Assembly (NCBI RefSeq): GCF_044904705.1
Contig: NZ_JADIKL010000008.1
Span: 124,001 to 188,000, forward strand
Direction: 5' to 3'
Length of the DNA: 64,000 nt
DNA from: Rhodanobacter_A agri
GTDB lineage: Bacteria; Pseudomonadota; Gammaproteobacteria; Xanthomonadales; Rhodanobacteraceae
Positions 1-8,645 of this stretch are shown one piece after another. Position numbers and translations under genes: made by a program. Position 1 is the stretch's first letter; each line of letters begins with the position of its first letter. The notes under the pieces are model-generated. The model had not been told where the DNA came from, did not search any database, and worked only from the letters and a program-made list of their open reading frames with translations.

Positions 1-1
1 G

Positions 2-1206
<1,205 letters not shown>

Positions 1207-1210
<4 letters not shown>

Positions 1211-2007
1211 ATCGCATCGACCGTCGCTTTGCAGCGCTCAAGGCCGCCGGCCGCACCGGACTGATCCCCTTCGTCACGGCGGGCGATCCTTCGCCCGAAC
1301 ACGCGGTGGCGCTGATGCACGCCCTGGTCGAATCCGGCGCCGACCTGATCGAACTGGGTGTGCCGTTCTCCGACCCCATGGCCGACGGCCCGGTGATCCA
1401 GCACGCCAGCGAGCGGGCGATTGCCGCGGGCGTAGGTCTGGCCAAGGTGCTCGGTTGGGTGGCGCAGTTCCGCCAGCGCGACAACGACACGCCGGTCGTG
1501 TTGATGGGCTACCTCAACCCCATCGAGATCCACGGCTATGCGCGCTTCGCCGCAGAGGCCGTGCAGGCCGGCGTGGACGGCGTGCTGGTGGTGGACTGCC
1601 CGCTGGAGGAATCGGCGGTACTGCTGCCATTGCGGGAAGCGGGCCTCAGGCAGATCCTGCTCGCCGCACCCACCACGGCGCCGGAGCGCCTGGCGAAACT
1701 GTGTGCGGCGGCCGCGGGTTTCCTCTACTACGTATCCTTCGCCGGCATTACCGGCGCCGCACGGCTGAGCACCACGGACATCGCCGAGCGCGTGGCCGAC
1801 ATCCGTGGCCATGCAAACGCGCCGGTGGCGGTGGGCTTCGGCGTGCGCGATGCCGAAAGTGCGAAGGCCATCGCCGGTTTCGCCGACGCGGTGGTAATCG
1901 GCAGCGCGCTGGTGGAGCGGCTGGCAGGCGCAGCGTCGGCGGCGGAAGTCGAGGACCGTGTCAGCGGTTTCCTGGCGCCGATCCGTGCCGCGCTGGATGC
2001 CGGCTGA
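1207..2007 (+). CDS. trpA: Tryptophan synthase alpha chain
   Basis: Cleaves indole-3-glycerol phosphate to indole and glyceraldehyde-3-phosphate and channels indole to TrpB. The 266 residues are normal for this TIM-barrel protein. Both catalytic acids are visible: Glu in LIELGVPFSDP and Asp in DPMADGP. The phosphate-binding end (VGFGVRDAESAKAI, then VVIGSALV) is intact. The start at 1207 is chosen because it overlaps the trpB stop by 4 bases and gives the canonical opening MNRIDRRF. About 95 bases separate it from accD, which has its own putative -10, so trpA probably ends the tryptophan transcript or reads into accD. Confidence 0.98.
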
Positions 2008-2072
2008 CGGCTGCGCCTGACCGCACGCCGCGCACCACACGCGGGCGTCCGGGACGTATCCCGGTTCTCGGC

Positions 2073-2078
2073 TAGAAT
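2073..2078 (+). promoter_or_regulatory. Putative -10 element of accD
   Basis: TAGAAT lies 24 bases before the accD ATG. The same hexamer type precedes the NUDIX gene (near 24554) and pyrG (54549) in this window. No convincing -35 is visible 17 bases upstream, so the call rests on the recurrence and the spacing. Confidence 0.4.
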
Positions 2079-2102
2079 GCACGCTTCACCAGAGGTGTCG
2101 CT

Positions 2103-2972
2103 ATGAACTGGCTGCAGAAAATCATGACCCCGCGTGCGCGGACGCACGGCTCCAACGCCGGCAAGGGCAAGGTGCCCGAGGGTGTGTGGGAGAAGTGCGC
2201 CGGATGCGGCTCGGTGCTGTACAAGCCGGAGCTGGAGCGCAACCTGATGGTCTGCCCCAAGTGCGGGCATCACCATGCGATCCGTGCCCGCACGCGATTG
2301 CTCGCGCTGCTCGACGAGGGTTCCACGCAGGAGCTGTGGCCGAGTATGGAGGCCACCGACCCGCTGAAGTTCCGCGACTCCAAGAAATACCGCGACCGCA
2401 TCGTGGCCTCGCAGAAGTCCAGCGGCGAGAAGGACTCCCTGATCGCGATGAGCGGCCGCCTGAAGGGCCGGCCGCTGGTCGCCACCGCGTTCGAGTTCGC
2501 CTTCGTCGGCGGCTCGATGGGCTCGGTGGGCGGCGAGAAGTTCGCCCGCGCCGGCGAGCGCGCGCTGGCCGAAAAGAGCGCGCTGGTGTGCTTCGCCGCC
2601 AGCGGCGGCATGCGCATGCAGGAAGGCCTGTTCTCGCTGATGCAGATGGCCAAGACCTCTGCGGTGCTGGCGAAGCTGCGCGATGCCGGCGTGCCCTACA
2701 TCAGCGTGCTGACCAATCCTTCTACCGGTGGCGTCTCCGCCAGCATGGGCATGCTGGGCGACATCAACATCGGCGAGCCGAAGGCGCTGATCGGCTTTGC
2801 CGGTCCGCGCGTGATCGAGCAGACCGTGCGCGAGACCTTGCCCGAAGGCTTCCAGCGTTCCGAGTTCCTGCTCGAGCACGGCGCGATCGACATGATCATC
2901 GACCGCCGCGAGATGCGCGACAAGCTGGCCGACCTGCTCAACCTGATGCAGAAGGCGCCGCGCGCGGCGTGA
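2103..2972 (+). CDS. accD: Acetyl-CoA carboxylase carboxyltransferase subunit beta
   Basis: Beta half of the carboxyltransferase that, with AccA, transfers CO2 from biotin to acetyl-CoA to make malonyl-CoA, the first step of fatty acid synthesis. The protein is 289 residues, the usual length. The N-terminal four-cysteine zinc finger is complete (CAGCGS then CPKCGHH, about residues 38-60). The crotonase-fold core follows, with FAASGGMRMQEG and NPSTGGVSASMGMLGD supplying oxyanion glycines. In Xanthomonadaceae trpB-trpA-accD is commonly followed by folC; here a terminator and a DnaA-box-like cluster follow instead, then genes on the other strand. Confidence 0.98.
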   Translation: MNWLQKIMTPRARTHGSNAGKGKVPEGVWEKCAGCGSVLYKPELERNLMVCPKCGHHHAIRARTRLLALLDEGSTQELWPSMEATDPLKFRDSKKYRDRIVASQKSSGEKDSLIAMSGRLKGRPLVATAFEFAFVGGSMGSVGGEKFARAGERALAEKSALVCFAASGGMRMQEGLFSLMQMAKTSAVLAKLRDAGVPYISVLTNPSTGGVSASMGMLGDINIGEPKALIGFAGPRVIEQTVRETLPEGFQRSEFLLEHGAIDMIIDRREMRDKLADLLNLMQKAPRAA

Positions 2973-2994
2973 TGCTTGCCCGATCCTCGATGCA

Positions 2995-3025
2995 CGATGC
3001 CGCCCTTGGGCGGCATCGTCGTTTT
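2995..3025 (+). terminator. Rho-independent terminator after accD
   Basis: A 10-bp perfect stem (CGATGCCGCC paired with GGCGGCATCG, 2995-3004 and 3009-3018) closes a 4-base loop and is followed by a short T run (GTTTT at 3021). It sits 22 bases past the accD stop. Confidence 0.75.
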
Positions 3026-3035
3026 CGCGCCGGGG

Positions 3036-3196
3036 TTTTCCACAGGCGATGTGGATGTTTGTCCGACAAAGCTGTGGACAAGCCGCATTCGGTGCTTTGA
3101 CGACAAGCACTTGGCACGCGTTGACGAATTTATGCGCAGCGCGGCGCGGGTTTTCCACAGTTCGTGTGGAAGCATGTGGGCACAGCCTGTGGATAG
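3036..3196. promoter_or_regulatory. Cluster of DnaA-box-like sequences in tandem
   Basis: Six 9-mers related to the DnaA box TTATCCACA occur in 161 bases. TTTTCCACA lies at 3036 and 3151 (+). On the minus strand, reading TGTGGANNN on +, are 3050 (ACATCCACA), 3073 (TTGTCCACA), 3165 (GCTTCCACA) and 3188 (CTATCCACA). The order +,-,- is repeated twice about 115 bases apart, so the block looks like a diverged tandem duplication. Between boxes lie the palindrome TTTGTC-C-GACAAA (3058-3070) and the inverted repeat GTGCTT/AAGCAC (3092-3110). No gene is visible in this interval. It may be a DnaA-titration or replication-control site; whether it is an origin cannot be decided here. Confidence 0.5.
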
Positions 3197-3250
3197 GTGT
3201 CGCAAGTGTCTGAGCGCAAAACAGCGTTCGACGCGGTGCGCAGGAATTGC

Positions 3251-3808
3251 TCAGCCTAGCGTCGCTGCGATGTGCGCCAGCCACAAGGACAGTGTGCCGA
3301 GCGCGCCGCCGATGCCGATCGCGGCCAATACATCGCTGGGGTAGTGCAGGCCGAGTACCACGCGCGAAGTGGCGATCAGCACGGTGAACGTCACCAGCAG
3401 CGGCGCCAGCAGCGGAAACCAGGCCACTGCCACGATGGTGAAGCTGACTGCCTGCAAGGTGTGGCCGGACGGGAAGCTGAACTCGTCCAGCGGCGGCACG
3501 TGCGCTATCACACCCGGGCAGGCGCGGAACGGACGCGGCCGGCGCGTGTACTTTTTCAGCAGGCGGTAGAGCAGCAGAGCAGCCAGGCCGGTAATGGCCA
3601 TCTGCGCCGCGGCATACAGGCCGCGGCGGCCTTCCAGCGCGGCCAGGGCGAACATCAGCGCGTACCAGAACATGCCGTCGCCGAGCCGGCTGATCGCGCC
3701 GAAGCAAGTGCCCACCGCGCGGCGCGTGCCCCAGCGGTTGGCCGCCACGCAGACGCGGCGGTCGAAGGCGACGGTTCTAGGCATGGACGACGACGGTATC
3801 GTGTTCAT
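3251..3808 (-). CDS. PAP2-family (type 2 phosphatidic acid phosphatase) membrane protein
   Basis: Membrane phosphatase of the PAP2/acid-phosphatase superfamily, probably acting on a lipid phosphate or undecaprenyl pyrophosphate at the periplasmic face. The 185 residues contain all three signature blocks: KKYTRRPRP, FSFPSGHT and SRVVLGLHYPSD, with the catalytic histidines in PSGH and the last block. Several hydrophobic segments surround them. The start at 3808 is preferred over the downstream ATG at 3784 because GAGGAG sits 7 bases upstream of it; it overlaps the glycosyltransferase 3' end by 32 bases. Co-transcription with that glycosyltransferase suggests a shared role in envelope glycolipid metabolism (inference). 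Confidence 0.9.
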   Translation of the reverse strand: MNTIPSSSMPRTVAFDRRVCVAANRWGTRRAVGTCFGAISRLGDGMFWYALMFALAALEGRRGLYAAAQMAITGLAALLLYRLLKKYTRRPRPFRACPGVIAHVPPLDEFSFPSGHTLQAVSFTIVAVAWFPLLAPLLVTFTVLIATSRVVLGLHYPSDVLAAIGIGGALGTLSLWLAHIAATLG

Positions 3809-4937
3809 GGTGCTGCTCCTCGGCGAGTTCGCGCAGCAGGGTTTCGAATTCGCGGATCACGCGTTCCGGCGACAGACGCGCCACGCCTTCGTGTGCGCGG
3901 CGGCCCATGTGGCGGATCAGGCCGGGGTTGTTGGCCAGCCTGACGGTCGCCTCGACGAATTCGGCCGCGTTGCCGGAGGCGATGCGGTAGCCGTTGTAGC
4001 CGTCGCGCAGATGCTCGCGCGCCGCGCCCTCGTGGTAAGCCACCACCGGCAGGCCGCAGGCCATGGCCTCCAGGATCACGTTGCCGAAGGTCTCGCTGAG
4101 GCTGGGGAAGGGGAACAGGTCGGCGCTGGCGATGTGCCGCGCCAGCGCTTCGCCACGCTGCATGCCGGCGAAGATGAAATCCGGATGTGCCGCCTGCAGT
4201 GCGGCGCGCGCGGGACCGTCGCCCACCCATACGTAACGCAGCGCCGGCTGCTTCCGTTGCGCGGCGCGGAAGGCTTGCACCGCCAGGTCGAGATTCTTCT
4301 CTGGCGCGATGCGGCCCACGTACAGCACCACCGGCGTGCCGGCATCGACGCCCCATTGCGCGCGCAACGCCGGGTCGCGCCGGTCGGGATGGAACAGTTG
4401 CGTGTCCACCGCGCGGCGCAGCAGGCGCGCATTGTCCACGCCGAGTGCAGCGAGCTCCTGCGCCAGCGCATCGGTAGGCACGAGAGTCGCGACGGCACGG
4501 CTGTGGAAGCGACGCAGGTGGCCGCGCACCAGCGAGGTCAGCCAGCGCAGGCCGTAGTGGCCGACATAGCTGTCGAAGCGCGTGTGGAAACCGGTTGCCA
4601 CCGGAATGCGCAGGGCGCAGGCCGTGCGCAGCGCCGACCAGCCCAGCGGGCCTTCGGTGGCGATGTAGATCGCGTCGGGGCGTTCCTGCGCCCAGCGCTC
4701 GTGCAGGGCCTGTCCGGCCGGCAGGCCGAAGCGCAGGCCGGGATAGCGCGGCAAGGCCACGCCGCGGGTGAACAAGGTCTCGAAGTGCGGGTCGGCCACG
4801 CTCTGCCGCGCCTGGCGCGGCCGCACCACGTCGATCGCATGGCCGCGCGCGGCGAGCCCGGCAGCCAGCCCGTGCACGGTGAGGGCGACACCGTTGATCT
4901 CCGGCGGCCAGGTTTCGCTGACGATACCGATGCGCAT
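3777..4937 (-). CDS. GT4-family glycosyltransferase (MgtA-like mannosyltransferase type)
   Basis: GT-B fold glycosyltransferase of 386 residues. The N-terminal Rossmann half starts MRIGIVSETWPPEINGVALT. The donor-binding half carries VLYVGRIAPEKNLDLAVQAF and the GT4 E-x7-E block SLSETFGNVILEAMACGLPVVAY. The family includes GDP-mannose-dependent alpha-mannosyltransferases and glycolipid synthases; the exact sugar and acceptor cannot be read from sequence. The reading frame is open further upstream, but the start at 4937 is chosen because homology begins there and a GTGAGAG-type ribosome site precedes it. It is translated upstream of, and overlaps, the PAP2 gene, so the two probably form an operon. 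Confidence 0.88.
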   Translation of the reverse strand: MRIGIVSETWPPEINGVALTVHGLAAGLAARGHAIDVVRPRQARQSVADPHFETLFTRGVALPRYPGLRFGLPAGQALHERWAQERPDAIYIATEGPLGWSALRTACALRIPVATGFHTRFDSYVGHYGLRWLTSLVRGHLRRFHSRAVATLVPTDALAQELAALGVDNARLLRRAVDTQLFHPDRRDPALRAQWGVDAGTPVVLYVGRIAPEKNLDLAVQAFRAAQRKQPALRYVWVGDGPARAALQAAHPDFIFAGMQRGEALARHIASADLFPFPSLSETFGNVILEAMACGLPVVAYHEGAAREHLRDGYNGYRIASGNAAEFVEATVRLANNPGLIRHMGRRAHEGVARLSPERVIREFETLLRELAEEQHHEHDTVVVHA

Positions 4938-5384
4938 GACGGCTGCTCTCACGTAGTCCGCAGACAGCTTGATCGCGCAGGTTTGCGTGCGGGTGGCGGA
5001 TGTGTGACGCGGTGATGACGGTGGCGGCCTGCCGGGCTGGAATTCCAGCAGGAGACCGGTGCTCAGCCACCGCGTGCCGCCGTGGCTACCGCGAGCGAGG
5101 CAGCGGCCCGGGAGGCCTCTTGCTGCAGGTGATGTCGCCGGCACCCGGTACGGCAGGCATGGCGCCGTGGCAGGTAGCCGTGGCCCGGGTTGCCGCCAGC
5201 AGGCGCCGCCGCGCACCGGGCGGATGCCTGCAAGGCGGCGATGCCGGCGCGGATCGATGAATGTGCCCGTGTCGGCGGAGCTTCATCCCTGTATTTCGTT
5301 GCGCCGGCATGCCTGGGTGGAGGCGCGAGTGGATGAGCGTACTATCCCGGCCGAGTCGACCCGGATTCCCCGCGGAGGCGCCCG
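4938..5384. other. Intergenic region without recognisable gene
   Basis: This GC-rich 447-base stretch lies between the divergent glycosyltransferase and the small secreted protein. Reading frames here are low-complexity (Arg/Pro/Ala-rich) and look like noise. A short CAGCAGGAGACCGG (about 5046) recalls the end of a cobalamin riboswitch, but the rest of that RNA is not seen. I see no tRNA or clear promoter. Confidence 0.5.
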
Positions 5385-5699
5385 ATGAAACGCATGTCGC
5401 TCGTTCTGGCCTTGGCGATTCCGGCCGCAGCGTGGGCGGCCGGCGTTCCCGGACCCCAGATCGTGCCGGCGCCGGCGAAGCCGGCCGTGCATAGACCGTT
5501 GGTCTACGTGAAATATGTCCTGTTGCCAGCCCCGAAGACGGCCGATGACGCGCCCCGGATCGATTACAGCGAATCATCCGCCGCCATGCTGCCGTTGCAC
5601 TTGGACTGGCCGGGTTCCAAAGCGTTCGGTGCCTTTGCCGTCGATCCGAACGTGGAAATCTGCCGGCAATGGGCTTGCGAAACCTCCGGCCACCGTTAA
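5385..5699 (+). CDS. Small secreted hypothetical protein
   Basis: Unrecognised 104-residue protein. Residues 1-19 (MKRMSLVLALAIPAAAWAA) form a clear Sec signal peptide with an AWA-A cleavage site. The mature part is proline-rich at its start, has a central acidic patch, and ends with two cysteines in EICRQWACET, which could form a disulphide in the periplasm. A good ribosome site (GGAGG) lies about 10 bases before the ATG. It stands alone between a non-coding stretch and gltX and has no diagnostic domain, so no function is proposed. Confidence 0.65.
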   Translation: MKRMSLVLALAIPAAAWAAGVPGPQIVPAPAKPAVHRPLVYVKYVLLPAPKTADDAPRIDYSESSAAMLPLHLDWPGSKAFGAFAVDPNVEICRQWACETSGHR

Positions 5700-5708
5700 A
5701 CGGCCATT

Positions 5709-5745
5709 GGCTATCGGGTAAAATCGCGCATTTCATCCGATAGCC
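5709..5745 (+). promoter_or_regulatory. 9-bp inverted repeat and -10-like element upstream of gltX
   Basis: GGCTATCGG (5709-5717) and its exact complement CCGATAGCC (5737-5745) flank TAAAAT (5719-5724), 10 bases before the gltX start. It could be an operator straddling the -10 or a hairpin in the leader. No T run follows, so it is not a terminator for the preceding gene. Confidence 0.45.
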
Positions 5746-5754
5746 ACGATCTCG

Positions 5755-7155
5755 ATGACCGTCCGTACCCGCTTTGCCCCCAGCCCTACCGGTTTCCTGC
5801 ACATCGGCGGCGCGCGCACCGCGCTGTATTGCTGGCTGGAGGCGCGCCGGCGCGGCGGCGACTTCGTGCTGCGCATCGAGGACACCGACCGCGAACGCTC
5901 CACCGACGAGGCCGTGCAGGCGATCCTCGATGCGATGGCCTGGCTGGAGCTTTCCGCCGATGAAGCCCCGGTCTACCAGACCCGGCGCCTCGCCCGTTAC
6001 AAGGAGGTGGCGGAGCGCCTGCTTGCCGAGGGCAAGGCGTATTACGCCTACGAGAGCAAGGACGAGATCGAGGCGATGCGCGAGGCCGCCATGGCGAAAG
6101 GCGAGAAGCCTCGCTACAACGGCTACTACCGCGACCGCAACGAACCCTTCCGCGACGATCCGAACCGCGTGATCCGCTTCAGGAACCCGCTGGAGGGCAC
6201 GGTGGTGTTCGAGGACAAGGTGAAGGGGCGGGTGGAGTGGTCCAACGCCGAGCTGGACGATCTCGTCATCTTCCGCTCGGACGGCTGGCCCACCTACAAC
6301 TTCGCCGTGGTGGTGGACGACATCGACATGGGCATCACCGAGGTGATCCGCGGCGATGATCATGTCAACAACACGCCGCGCCAGATCAACATCTACCACG
6401 CGCTGGGCGCGTCGGTGCCGGAGTTCGCGCACCTGCCGATGATCCTGGACAAGGAGGGCAAGAAGCTCTCCAAGCGCACCAATTCGGTCAGCGTGATGGA
6501 GTACCGGGAGGAAGGCTATCTCCCGCACGCGATCCTCAACTACCTGGTGCGCCTCGGCTGGTCGCACGGGGACCAGGAGATCTTCTCGCGCGAGGAGATG
6601 ATCCGCCTGTTCGACATCGCTGACGTCAACAAGGCCGCCTCGCGCTTCGACACCGAGAAGCTCAACTGGCTGAACCAGCATTACCTGAAGACCGACGATC
6701 CCGCCGTGCTGGCGCCCGAGTTCGCGTGGCACCTGGCGCGCGCCGGCATTGCCACGGCGAATGGCCCGGCGCCGGCCGACGTGATCGTGGCGCTGCGCGA
6801 CCGCGTGCACACGCTGAAGGAAATGGCCGAGCGGGCGAAGATCTGGTACGGCCCGATCGCCGAGTGGGACGACAAAGCCGTCGCCAAGCACTTGAAGAAC
6901 GACAGTGCCGCCGCCGTGCTGGAAGCGGCCAGGGAGCTGCTGGCCGCCGTCGAGTGGCGGCCGGAGCCGATCCACGGCGTGATCGAGCAGGTGGCCGCCA
7001 GGCTGGAGCTGGGCATGGGCAAGATCGCGCAGCCGCTGCGCGTGGCGATGACCGGCACCCAGGTGTCGCCGTCGATCGACCACACCATCTATCTCGCCGG
7101 GCGCGACGAGGCGCTGAAGCGCATCGACCACGCGCTGGCGCTGGCCCGCGGCTGA
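5755..7155 (+). CDS. gltX: Glutamate--tRNA ligase
   Basis: Charges tRNA-Glu with glutamate in the cytosol. The 466 residues match the bacterial discriminating enzyme. The class I signatures are both present: the HIGH equivalent HIGG (residues 16-19 in PSPTGFLHIGGARTALY) and the KMSKS equivalent KLSKR (237-241). The Rossmann catalytic domain is followed by an alpha-helical anticodon-binding domain, ending ISLAGRDEALKRIDHAL-like. The start is fixed by the conserved opening MTVRTRFAPSPTG. A leader inverted repeat sits just upstream. A small membrane protein gene follows after 24 bases and may be co-transcribed. Confidence 0.98.
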   Translation: MTVRTRFAPSPTGFLHIGGARTALYCWLEARRRGGDFVLRIEDTDRERSTDEAVQAILDAMAWLELSADEAPVYQTRRLARYKEVAERLLAEGKAYYAYESKDEIEAMREAAMAKGEKPRYNGYYRDRNEPFRDDPNRVIRFRNPLEGTVVFEDKVKGRVEWSNAELDDLVIFRSDGWPTYNFAVVVDDIDMGITEVIRGDDHVNNTPRQINIYHALGASVPEFAHLPMILDKEGKKLSKRTNSVSVMEYREEGYLPHAILNYLVRLGWSHGDQEIFSREEMIRLFDIADVNKAASRFDTEKLNWLNQHYLKTDDPAVLAPEFAWHLARAGIATANGPAPADVIVALRDRVHTLKEMAERAKIWYGPIAEWDDKAVAKHLKNDSAAAVLEAARELLAAVEWRPEPIHGVIEQVAARLELGMGKIAQPLRVAMTGTQVSPSIDHTIYLAGRDEALKRIDHALALARG

Positions 7156-7179
7156 TCGAGCGGGCAGGGCGCCGACGCC

Positions 7180-7458
7180 ATGCATGAGCTGCTCGCCCGC
7201 GCCATGCAAGGTGTCGATCCCGACGCGCCGGACGCGTTCTGGCGCGTGTTCTTCAATCTGTGGGCGATGGTGCCTTGGGTCGCGTTGTTCTGGTGGAACC
7301 TGCAGTTCGTCGCGGTAGGGGCGCTGCTGGGCTGGTGGCGCGGTCGCCTGTGGGAGGGCGTCGTGTGGTCCCTGGTACTGGGGCCGATCGGCTGGATCGC
7401 GCTGCTGCTGCGCCCGCGCGGCAAACCGCGGGCCGCGCCGCCGCCGTTGTCGCGTTGA
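7180..7458 (+). CDS. Small hydrophobic membrane protein, unknown function
   Basis: A 92-residue protein with two probable membrane helices: residues about 25-50 (LWAMVPWVALFWWNLQFVAVGALLGWW) and about 58-77 (EGVVWSLVLGPIGWIALLL). A basic, proline-rich tail (RPRGKPRAAPPPLSR) is likely cytoplasmic. It is unusually tryptophan-rich (eight Trp). It lies 24 bases after gltX and before the zur promoter region. No family is recognised; short proteins of this type with a G-W-I-A-L-L-L-R-P ending are often annotated only as hypothetical. Confidence 0.6.
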   Translation: MHELLARAMQGVDPDAPDAFWRVFFNLWAMVPWVALFWWNLQFVAVGALLGWWRGRLWEGVVWSLVLGPIGWIALLLRPRGKPRAAPPPLSR

Positions 7459-7528
7459 CTTGCCGGCAAACGGCCGCATCTTCCTGCCCGTAGACCTGCA
7501 TGTATGATCGTCTGCGAGGAGAGACCCC

Positions 7529-8014
7529 TTGGCCCACGACGCCGCCAGCAAGCCGCATGCCCACCATTCGCATCACCATGATGCGAAGGGTTTCGTGCGC
7601 GAGGTGGCCCACGTCAGCGAGCAGCGCGGCCTGCGCCTCACCCCGCTGCGCATGGAGGTGCTGGAGCTGGTGGCCGCTGCGGCCAAGCCGGTGAAGGCCT
7701 ACGACTTGCTTGACCAGCTGCGCGAGAAACACGGCAACGCGGCGCCGCCCACGGTCTACCGCGCGCTGGATTTCCTGCTGGAGCAGGGCTTCATCCACAA
7801 GCTGGAATCGATCAACGCCTTCGTTTCCTGCCATCACCCCGCCGAGGCGCATCAGGTGCCGTTCCTGATCTGCGACGTCTGCTCCGGCGCCGAGGAAGTG
7901 TGCGACGAGCGCGTCGCCGAATTGATCGAGGTTCAGGCCAAGGCGCTGGGCTTCCGTGCCCAGGCGCAGACGCTGGAAGTGCACGGCGTCTGCAAGCGCT
8001 GCCGCAAGTCCTGA
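7529..8014 (+). CDS. zur: Fur-family zinc uptake regulator (Zur), TTG start
   Basis: Zinc-responsive repressor of the Fur family. The 161 residues begin with a histidine-rich tail (HAHHSHHHD). A winged helix follows (RLTPLRMEVLELV ... PTVYRALDFLLEQGFIHKLES), then the dimerisation domain with CHHP and the two structural zinc CXXC pairs CDVC and CKRC. A strong ribosome site (GAGGAGAG, 7515-7522) points to the TTG at 7529 rather than the ATG at 7500. Assignment to Zur rather than Fur rests on the sequence pattern and on the next genes, a MerC-like protein with a Zur-type palindrome and a zinc exporter. Confidence 0.88.
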   Translation: MAHDAASKPHAHHSHHHDAKGFVREVAHVSEQRGLRLTPLRMEVLELVAAAAKPVKAYDLLDQLREKHGNAAPPTVYRALDFLLEQGFIHKLESINAFVSCHHPAEAHQVPFLICDVCSGAEEVCDERVAELIEVQAKALGFRAQAQTLEVHGVCKRCRKS

Positions 8015-8058
8015 TGCCGGGACGCCGCTGTCCGGGCAAGCCGCTTGTGCAGCGCGAT

Positions 8059-8073
8059 TGTTATAAAGTAACA
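8059..8073. promoter_or_regulatory. Zur-box-like palindrome
   Basis: TGTTATAAAGTAACA is an interrupted palindrome (TGTTA/TAACA arms) very close to the gammaproteobacterial Zur operator core TGTTATANTATAACA. It ends only 8 bases before the ATG of the MerC-like gene and contains a TATAAA that could serve as a -10, so bound Zur would block transcription start. Confidence 0.65.
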
Positions 8074-8081
8074 TTATTCGC

Positions 8082-8591
8082 ATGGACCGGATCGGAAGCT
8101 CCGCCGAAGGCGACACCGTGCTGCTGGACCCCATGACGATGGGGCCTGCTGCCGTGGGCGATGCGTCGAAATCCGCGCGCTGGTGGCATCTGGCCGACCG
8201 CCTGGGCGCCACGGCCTCGTTCCTGTGCGCGGTCCACTGCGCGCTGTTGCCGTTCGTATTGACCGTGCTGCCCTTGCTTGGTCTCGGTTTCCTGGCCGGG
8301 CACCGTTTCGAGCGCGGCTTCGTGATGTTCGCCGCCACGCTGGCGCTGTTCGCCCTGGTCGGCGGCTATCGCCGTCATCACCGGCCATTGCCGCTGCTGC
8401 TGGCGGTGCCGGGGTTGGCGTTGCTGCTGCTAGGCGTCACCTGGGCATCGGCGTATCCGATCGCCGTGCATAGCGTGATGGTGACCTGCGGCGGCCTGCT
8501 GGTGGCTTCGGCGCATTTCGTGAACCTGTACATCGATCGCCGGCATGGTCTTGCCGTGGCGCATGTGCACGGCCCGCAGTGCGCGCATTGA
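8082..8591 (+). CDS. MerC-domain membrane protein, probably zinc-regulated
   Basis: Inner-membrane protein of the MerC family (169 residues). The signature is DRLGATASFLCAVHCALLPFV (about 46-66), with the metal-binding cysteines in LCAVHC, followed by three further hydrophobic helices and a His/Cys tail (HVHGPQCAH). Classical MerC carries mercuric ion inward, but no mer genes are nearby. Its place between zur and a CDF exporter, behind a Zur-type operator, suggests handling of zinc or another divalent metal (inference). No ribosome site precedes the ATG at 8082, so translation may be leaderless or begin at the ATG near 8134, still ahead of the MerC core. Confidence 0.8.
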   Translation: MDRIGSSAEGDTVLLDPMTMGPAAVGDASKSARWWHLADRLGATASFLCAVHCALLPFVLTVLPLLGLGFLAGHRFERGFVMFAATLALFALVGGYRRHHRPLPLLLAVPGLALLLLGVTWASAYPIAVHSVMVTCGGLLVASAHFVNLYIDRRHGLAVAHVHGPQCAH

Positions 8592-8645
8592 ATTCCCGCA
8601 CCGCGGTGATTGTGTAACGCCGCCCGTGCTTCCTAGCATGCACGC

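Noticed and set aside
3036..3196. Calling the DnaA-box cluster the chromosomal origin
   Set aside because: No dnaA, dnaN, rpmH or gidA neighbours and no strong AT-rich unwinding region are seen, so only the box cluster is reported.
1728..3707. Long open frame (659 codons) on the minus strand opposite trpA and accD
   Set aside because: It is the antisense shadow of two certain genes in GC-rich DNA, has no domain and no ribosome site. Similar antisense frames opposite gltX (5086-7551), parE (26815-29103) and the LysM-FecR gene (29861-31834) were rejected for the same reason.
4980..5250. Cobalamin riboswitch suggested by CAGCAGGAGACCGG
   Set aside because: Only the terminal B12-box-like piece is seen. 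The other conserved blocks (GCCACTG, GGGAAGG) and a cobalamin-related downstream gene are missing.
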